DNA of 64,000 nucleotides from JAFAXD01 sp051985675 (GTDB taxonomy: Bacteria; Pseudomonadota; Alphaproteobacteria; Rhizobiales; Xanthobacteraceae): NCBI GenBank assembly GCA_051985675.1, contig JBPYFJ010000041.1, forward strand, positions 5,406 to 69,405, written 5' to 3'. The translations under genes were made by a program, and so were the position numbers. Positions 60,398-64,000 of this stretch are shown in pieces (the stretch's first letter is position 1; each line of letters begins with the position of its first letter). Under the pieces are notes generated by a model. The model was not told the origin of the DNA, did not search any database, and saw nothing but the letters and a program-made list of their open reading frames with translations.

Positions 60398-60851
60398 AGA
60401 AGTGCCGCCGAGAGAACCCCGATGCATTCATAATTCACTTGATAATTGTCAAGCCACCCCGCTGCGAGCACAAACCGTGCAAGAGCCCAAATTGTAATTG
60501 CCCGCAAGATTATCGCCTGCGGATGGCAGAAGATTTGGGATTCCACGCCCCTTCGCCGACTGTACACTAGGTACGAGAGCCTGACCCCGCGCCGACGAGG
60601 TGATCGAGTGAGACTTACCGCCGTTTGCGCGGCTTGAAATGCTGACGGCCGAGTCGCCGCGACCTTGCCCGCGATTATTTGTTGCTCTTGTTGTCTTGCC
60701 AGGGCGCTTGGCGCGGCTGCGGATTGCTGATCTTACCAGCGTGGCCTTGTTGTGGTGCGTGGCCACCATATGCGGAACGATAAACAATAGATGTGTGGTG
60801 CCCTGATCCGGGATTAAGCGCCGGATAACCCTAAGCTGACCATTTTGTTGA
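60398..60851. other. Decayed region, no intact gene
   Basis: A minus-strand frame at 60361-60567 codes two possible hydrophobic helices (AITIWALARFVLAA and IGVLSAALLYALRV) but overlaps the terminase end and has no good start signal. Another minus frame (60449-60787) contains KSHSITSSARG, reminiscent of spurious ORFs often annotated in Bradyrhizobium. I support neither as a gene. Confidence 0.4.
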
Positions 60852-60942
60852 TGTGATCGGCCTGGCTGTGAGACTTGTGGTCTTGCTTACTGATCACACC
60901 CTGACTCCAAGCCCCGGCCTAGTCCGTCGGGGCTTTTCTTTT
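60840..60942 (+). ncRNA. Second candidate small RNA with intrinsic terminator
   Basis: TGTGATC (60852-60858) pairs with GATCACA (60892-60898) around a 33-base loop, followed by CCTGACTCCA and a terminator AGCCCCG (60910-60916)/CGGGGCT (60928-60934) with TTTTCTTTT. No plus-strand gene lies immediately upstream. The layout (one closing helix, C-rich single strand, AGCCCCG terminator) parallels the candidate at 7672. Confidence 0.35.
60910..60940 (+). terminator. Intrinsic terminator
   Basis: Seven-base-pair stem AGCCCCG/CGGGGCT followed by a T-rich run (TTTTCTTTT). Confidence 0.65.
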
Positions 60943-60947
60943 GTGGC

Positions 60948-61123
60948 TCATTCCTTCTTGTCGATCTTGCGGACGCTGATCCGGTTCTGCCGCTCCGGCG
61001 GGATGTGAAAATCCTCTGCGGCCTTTGGATCGACGCCAGCATCAGTTGGCAAAACAACGATCATAGCGCGCGACGCGGCCGCGAATTGCCCGCGCCATCC
61101 TGGCGCACTCGGCGCGCGGTCGA
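60948..61123 (-). pseudogene. Truncated protein fragment, unidentified
   Basis: The minus strand is open from about 61123 to the TGA at 60948-60950 and reads AIDRAPSAPGWRGQFAAASR then MIVVLPTDAGVDPKAAEDF and IPPERQNRISVRKIDKKE. The composition looks like real protein, but no start codon with a ribosome binding site is seen at the 5' end; an internal ATG (61064) would give only 38 residues. I take it as the C-terminal piece of a lost gene. Confidence 0.4.
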
Positions 61124-61246
61124 TAGCGTATAGCTACAACACGGCCGCAGAATTCGCCCTACCCTTGCTGCCCTCCCGCCTTCCTTTTGTCACACGGTGA
61201 TGGCCTCTTGCGGCATCAATCGGCCGCGCGTGACTACCGGCGATAG

Positions 61247-61915
61247 TTGGAGCAAGGCGCCACGGTGCATAGCTCGCCTCTGAACGACCAGCACGAACGC
61301 GATGTCACCCCCCTCGTGCCGAACATTGAGCCGTCGCTCCGTTTGCGTCCTCGTTCCTCCAGCTTCAATAGCGATCAACTGGCGAGCGACGGGCCGTCGA
61401 TTGGCAGGCGAATGTTCCGTGCCCTTACACGCTTTTTCATTGCAATTCTGATCGGTGTAGGCGCCACGCTTGCATGGCAGTCCCACGGTGAAGACGCAAA
61501 ACAGATAGTCAGGACCTGGATTCCCTCGCTGGGTTGGCTATTACCCCCCGACGGTCCGGTTTCCTCGCAAAATGCGGCACTTCCTCAATCAGCGCCTGTC
61601 ACTCAGAGCGCAGCGCCCGCTTCGAGTGTAACGGCTGGTGAATTGGTCCAGCAGCTTGAGCCCATTACGCGTGATCTCGCCGTCGTGCGGCGCAGCTTAG
61701 AGCAGCTAGCTGCGAAGCAAGAACAGATGGCCCAAAACATCGCGACACTGCAGGCGGCCGAGCAGGACATCAGACAGAAGATGTCATCGCCGCCTCCGTC
61801 TCGTCCGGCCCCGCCGCGCAAGCCCCCGGAGGCCACCGCGCAGTCGCCGGCTGTGCAGTCATCCTCAGTGCCTTCCCCGCCGCCTCCCGCCCGGCCACCC
61901 TTGCCTTTGCGCTAA
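61247..61915 (+). CDS. Membrane-anchored coiled-coil protein
   Basis: A 222-residue protein of a type common in Bradyrhizobiaceae. An N-terminal cytoplasmic tail is followed by one membrane helix at about 57-77 (ALTRFFIAILIGVGATLAW), a coiled coil (GELVQQLEPITRDLAVVRRS, LEQLAAKQEQMAQNIATLQA) and a Pro/Ser-rich tail. TTG 61247 opens the frame; a GTG at 61265 is an alternative. Function unknown; perhaps structural in the envelope. Confidence 0.72.
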   Translation: MEQGATVHSSPLNDQHERDVTPLVPNIEPSLRLRPRSSSFNSDQLASDGPSIGRRMFRALTRFFIAILIGVGATLAWQSHGEDAKQIVRTWIPSLGWLLPPDGPVSSQNAALPQSAPVTQSAAPASSVTAGELVQQLEPITRDLAVVRRSLEQLAAKQEQMAQNIATLQAAEQDIRQKMSSPPPSRPAPPRKPPEATAQSPAVQSSSVPSPPPPARPPLPLR

Positions 61916-61989
61916 GACAAGTGCCCGCAGAGTCAGCAAGAGGCACTGCGATAGCGGTCCAGGATCCTCAGATCCGGGCTTGTTTTGGT

Positions 61990-62140
61990 TGCTTATCGCG
62001 CTTGGAGACGCGGACCCACGGCGAACAGCCCGTGCCCGCCGTCGCCGCGATCATCGCGTGAAGATTTTCCATACCGATGGGCCCATGCTCCTGGTCGATC
62101 ACCAGCCAGTCGGCGCCCGCCGCGGCAAGGGCTTGGGTTA
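61990..62140 (-). pseudogene. HpcH/HpaI aldolase fragment
   Basis: The minus strand codes VTQALAAAGADWLVIDQEHG, PIGMENLHAMIAATAGTG and PWVRVSKRD, the first barrel strands of the HpcH/HpaI (2-oxo-acid class II) aldolase family, with the catalytic-base region DQEHG. About fifty residues remain of a family about 250 long. Both ends are lost. Together with the next entry it marks gene decay. Confidence 0.6.
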
Positions 62141-62170
62141 CGGCTGCAAGGCGCTCGCGGGTGTCGGTGG

Positions 62171-62365
62171 TTACACCCTCGCCTGATCGACAATCTCTGC
62201 TCGCACGGACCCAGGTTTCACGCCAGTTTGGCCGATACCAGCGCCTTGTTCCATGACGGACTTCATCGCCTCTAGCCCTCTCAGGATAGCGTTGTATGCG
62301 ACGCCGTCCGGCTGGCCTTCTTTGGTTTCGAACTCGACCCAAACCGGCAATGCGAACTTGCTCAT
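62171..62365 (-). CDS. Small protein or composite remnant
   Basis: A 64-residue frame starting MSKFALPVWVEFETKEGQ, like the first strand of an antibiotic-biosynthesis-monooxygenase domain. It then reads AILRGLEAMKSVMEQGAG and TGVKPGSVRAEIVDQARV, which I cannot place. GGAGAA precedes the ATG by seven bases. Could be a shortened ABM protein or two fused pieces; function not claimed. Confidence 0.35.
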   Translation of the reverse strand: MSKFALPVWVEFETKEGQPDGVAYNAILRGLEAMKSVMEQGAGIGQTGVKPGSVRAEIVDQARV

Positions 62366-62586
62366 TCCAATTTCTCCAATATTGGCCGCTTTAGGCCAGG
62401 GTGCTCAAATTAGCTTGATATGGTTAGCGAAAGGTTGATGTTGCGACGCGATTCGCGATTCCTTGAAAATGCGATAGATAGCCATTCGAGCCCCATAAAG
62501 TGCCCCGCCTGAAGTTATCGGTACGCGACACTCGCGAAGCCGAGCGAACACTCGACATACTCACTAAGATCACTTGGCAACCGCTT

Positions 62587-62979
62587 TCATTTCCCGCCCA
62601 CCACCGCGAGCGATACCTCGGTGGTACCGGAAAACGACAACGCGTGCGCTGCGGCCGGGGTGAGATCGATGACACGGCCGCGCACGAATGGGCCGCGATC
62701 ATTGATGCGCACGGTGACCGTGCGGCCGTTGCGCTTGTTGCTCACCGCCACCATCGTACCGAAGGGTAGCGACGGATGCGCGGCGGTCAGCGCACGTTCC
62801 TGCAAACGCTCACCGCTGGCGGTGCGCGATCCCGAAGATTGCCCGTAGACCGAGGCGATGCCGGACATGGCGCGTCTGCCCTGATGTGAATAACTCTTGC
62901 CGCTCTGCGCGGCGTCGCTCGGCGCCGCATACCCGGCGAGCAGACAAGCAAGCGCACCTCTCCAAATACCTGAGATCAT
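62587..62979 (-). CDS. rlpA: RlpA-family septal ring lytic transglycosylase-like protein
   Basis: A 130-residue exported protein with a signal peptide (residues 1-23). The double-psi beta-barrel is complete: SGIASVYGQSSGSRTASGERL, ALTAAHPSLPFGTMVAVSN, NGRTVTVRINDRGPFVRGRV, IDLTPAAAHALSFSG. The H and D in TAAHPSLP and NDRGPF are the family's catalytic residues. RlpA cleaves denuded peptidoglycan strands. It lacks the SPOR domain of the E. coli protein, as many alphaproteobacterial forms do. Intact within the decay zone. Confidence 0.87.
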   Translation of the reverse strand: MISGIWRGALACLLAGYAAPSDAAQSGKSYSHQGRRAMSGIASVYGQSSGSRTASGERLQERALTAAHPSLPFGTMVAVSNKRNGRTVTVRINDRGPFVRGRVIDLTPAAAHALSFSGTTEVSLAVVGGK

Positions 62980-63039
62980 GAAACACCCCGCCCACGTTGA
63001 TCGGCTTAACGTCAGTGCGGCAGGTTTGTTCCGTTATTT

Positions 63040-63279
63040 TTGTGCATTTCCTTTTCGGAAAAACCGATGATCATCCCGCATCCCGCCTTGAGCTTAAAAT
63101 TTGAAATTACAGGCTCTCTTTTCGGCCCGTTAAACTGTCATTGTTCACTGTGCCGCAAGCAGCATGGCGCGGCTTTCCGTAGTCGGGTCGGGGTGCAGGT
63201 CGAAGATTTGCGGTGGCTGCAAGGTGATTTTCTCGATCACTATTGTCAGCAGGCAGCCGCTAGATCGGCGAACCGATGA
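63040..63279 (+). pseudogene. GFA-family (glutathione-dependent formaldehyde-activating) remnant
   Basis: The frame reads FEITGSLFGPLNCHCSLCRK then QHGAAFRSRVGVQVEDLRWLQG, the central zinc-binding part of the GFA fold (CHCxxC). The first CxCG knuckle normally before FEITG is replaced by HPALSLK, and after the WLQGD segment the sequence no longer follows the family (the FCRVCG knuckle is missing). Two of three cysteine sites are gone, so this is probably a pseudogene. Confidence 0.6.
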
Positions 63280-63450
63280 CGCTCGGCAAACACGCGCCAC
63301 CTCGGCGTTCGTAACCTGCTGGTCTCCTGCCTCAACCACGCGTGTCGGCACGACCCGCTGCTCGATGTACCGGCCTATCCCGCTGGCACCGAGGTGCCCT
63401 CGTTCGCGCGCCGCATGAAATGACCGGGCGCAGGCGACCACGCCCGTCAA
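63276..63450 (+). pseudogene. Frameshifted small zinc-binding protein
   Basis: ATG 63276 gives MTLGK, then after one extra base (about 63291) the frame reads TRHLGVRNLLVSCLNHACRH and DPLLDVPAYPAGTEVPSFAR, ending RRMK at TGA 63421. This follows a small conserved rhizobial family (MTLG... SCLN.ACRH... VP.Y...TEVPSF.RR). The expected C-terminal CxxC knuckle is lost to a second frame change. Confidence 0.5.
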
Positions 63451-63754
63451 TGGCCTACCGTGCACCGTCAACGTATCGAAGCAACAATGAGCTACACCAA
63501 GTCGGTATCGTTGTCTAAAAAATCTCATTAGATCAGTAATTTAGCCCGGCACGTCTCCCGCCGTCCGCATACCACGGGTCGACAGGGCTCTTCGTGAACC
63601 ACCCGCGTAGCGGCGCGGCCGAATGCCTTCTAGGATGTTCCGCATCACAATCGCCTCCTGCGTTCACCCGTGACGCCTTGGCGGTACTCATCGAAGGGCG
63701 CCGACGTGGAGGATCGCAGGGGCTCCGCACGAGCCGGGTGGCTTTGAACGACGA
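63424..63754. other. Decayed intergenic stretch, nothing supported
   Basis: Antisense frames exist on both strands but none carries a start with ribosome binding site and family pattern. I see no tRNA, repeat or terminator. Confidence 0.35.
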
Positions 63755-64000
63755 ATGTCGGATTGGGCCAGTCACCTGTCGATCGCTGGATTGGCAATCG
63801 CGCTCGGTTGCTCCTCGGCAAATGCAGCCAGCGCCAACGAAGTGCTTCCGGCATGTAAGGTCTACCTTTCAGTAGTTGATAGGCACGGGACAGTGAGCCA
63901 ATCCGAGATACCCCGTCTCATGGATGCGGGCGAATGCTTGGGCGCCGTCTACGCGATGCTCAGTGTTTCTCATACGCTCGCTGAGCCGCTCAAGTTCTGT
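63755..64000 (+). CDS. Rap1a/Tai-like exported protein, cut by window edge
   Basis: From ATG 63755 the frame stays open for 82 codons to the window end. It begins with a signal peptide (LSIAGLAIALGCSSANA), then LPACKVYLSVVDRHG and LMDAGECLGAVYAMLSVSHT followed by LKFC. The ACK...GECLG...FC cysteine pattern fits the Rap1a/Tai immunity-protein-like family, known in Serratia T6SS immunity but also widespread as exported proteins without a T6SS. The 3' end is outside the window. Confidence 0.6.
   Translation, partial: MSDWASHLSIAGLAIALGCSSANAASANEVLPACKVYLSVVDRHGTVSQSEIPRLMDAGECLGAVYAMLSVSHTLAEPLKFC

Noticed and set aside
60361..60567. Minus-strand 68-residue membrane protein
   Set aside because: Overlaps the terminase end, and no clear start signal or known family.
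1..64000. CRISPR array or intact insertion sequence
   Set aside because: No regularly spaced direct repeats with spacers and no transposase motif seen on either strand.

Overview
This is a GC-rich chromosomal window from an alphaproteobacterium of the Hyphomicrobiales (Rhizobiales), most like the Bradyrhizobium/Rhodopseudomonas/Xanthobacteraceae group. The evidence is an NdvA/ChvA-type cyclic glucan exporter, a minimal-type PutA, several exported or hypothetical families typical of that group (for example at 6230, 25579, 26121 and 61247), a tRNA-His with A73 and no encoded G-1, and intergenic palindromes of the GCGCATGAT...ATCATGCGC kind. Almost all assignments are by reading protein motifs; no database search was run.

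Left end (1-3 kb): a sugar-phosphate nucleotidyltransferase/HAD phosphatase fusion, a GT2-GtrA glycosyltransferase, and a chimeric pseudogene joining a glycosyltransferase start to a response-regulator tail. From 2.9 to 31.8 kb lies a mosaic of metabolic and envelope genes. It holds two luciferase-like flavin oxidoreductases (one coupled to an alpha/beta hydrolase), a YqaA/DedA membrane protein, a candidate small RNA, a HisE-like pyrophosphohydrolase, a TAT-exported TRAP binding protein and PutA. It also holds NdvA, a D,D-carboxypeptidase, two acyl-CoA synthetases, a heme-c adenylate cyclase, cupin and CHRD proteins, a Crp-type regulator, a CAP lipoprotein, a DUF3772-MscS channel, HupE and a FecR-domain protein.

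From 32.7 to 53.6 kb the window is catabolic. A Rieske ferredoxin is divergent from a Rieske oxygenase, which is followed by an unknown Rossmann-like protein, a bicupin and an orphan EutA-like ATPase. Then come a MarR regulator divergent from a flavin oxidoreductase, glutathione peroxidase, and hppD divergent from an Lrp regulator. A complete Liv-type ABC transporter with a fused permease/ATPase runs next to a FAD monooxygenase and a VOC protein, suggesting import and oxidation of an aromatic or carboxylic substrate. A nitrate/taurine-type ABC transporter with two permeases follows.

From 53.9 kb onward: a cyclase with a triple cysteine-repeat tail, small exported and zinc-ribbon proteins, tRNA-His, and an orphan MASE1 histidine kinase. 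Then comes a decay zone (58.6-63.8 kb) with a prophage packaging remnant whose terminase has lost its ATPase domain, a second candidate small RNA, and fragments of HpcH/HpaI, GFA and zinc-binding genes. Intact genes in that zone are an anchored coiled-coil protein, RlpA, and the start of a Rap1a/Tai-like exported protein cut by the window edge.

The most interesting structures are: (i) a family of 72-bp palindromes occurring as matched pairs at 8.4-8.6 kb and 55.65-55.8 kb with compensatory stem changes; (ii) a candidate small RNA at 7.7 kb with two mutually exclusive helices; (iii) the Rieske-Rossmann-bicupin-EutA cluster; (iv) two class III cyclases with unusual partner domains.
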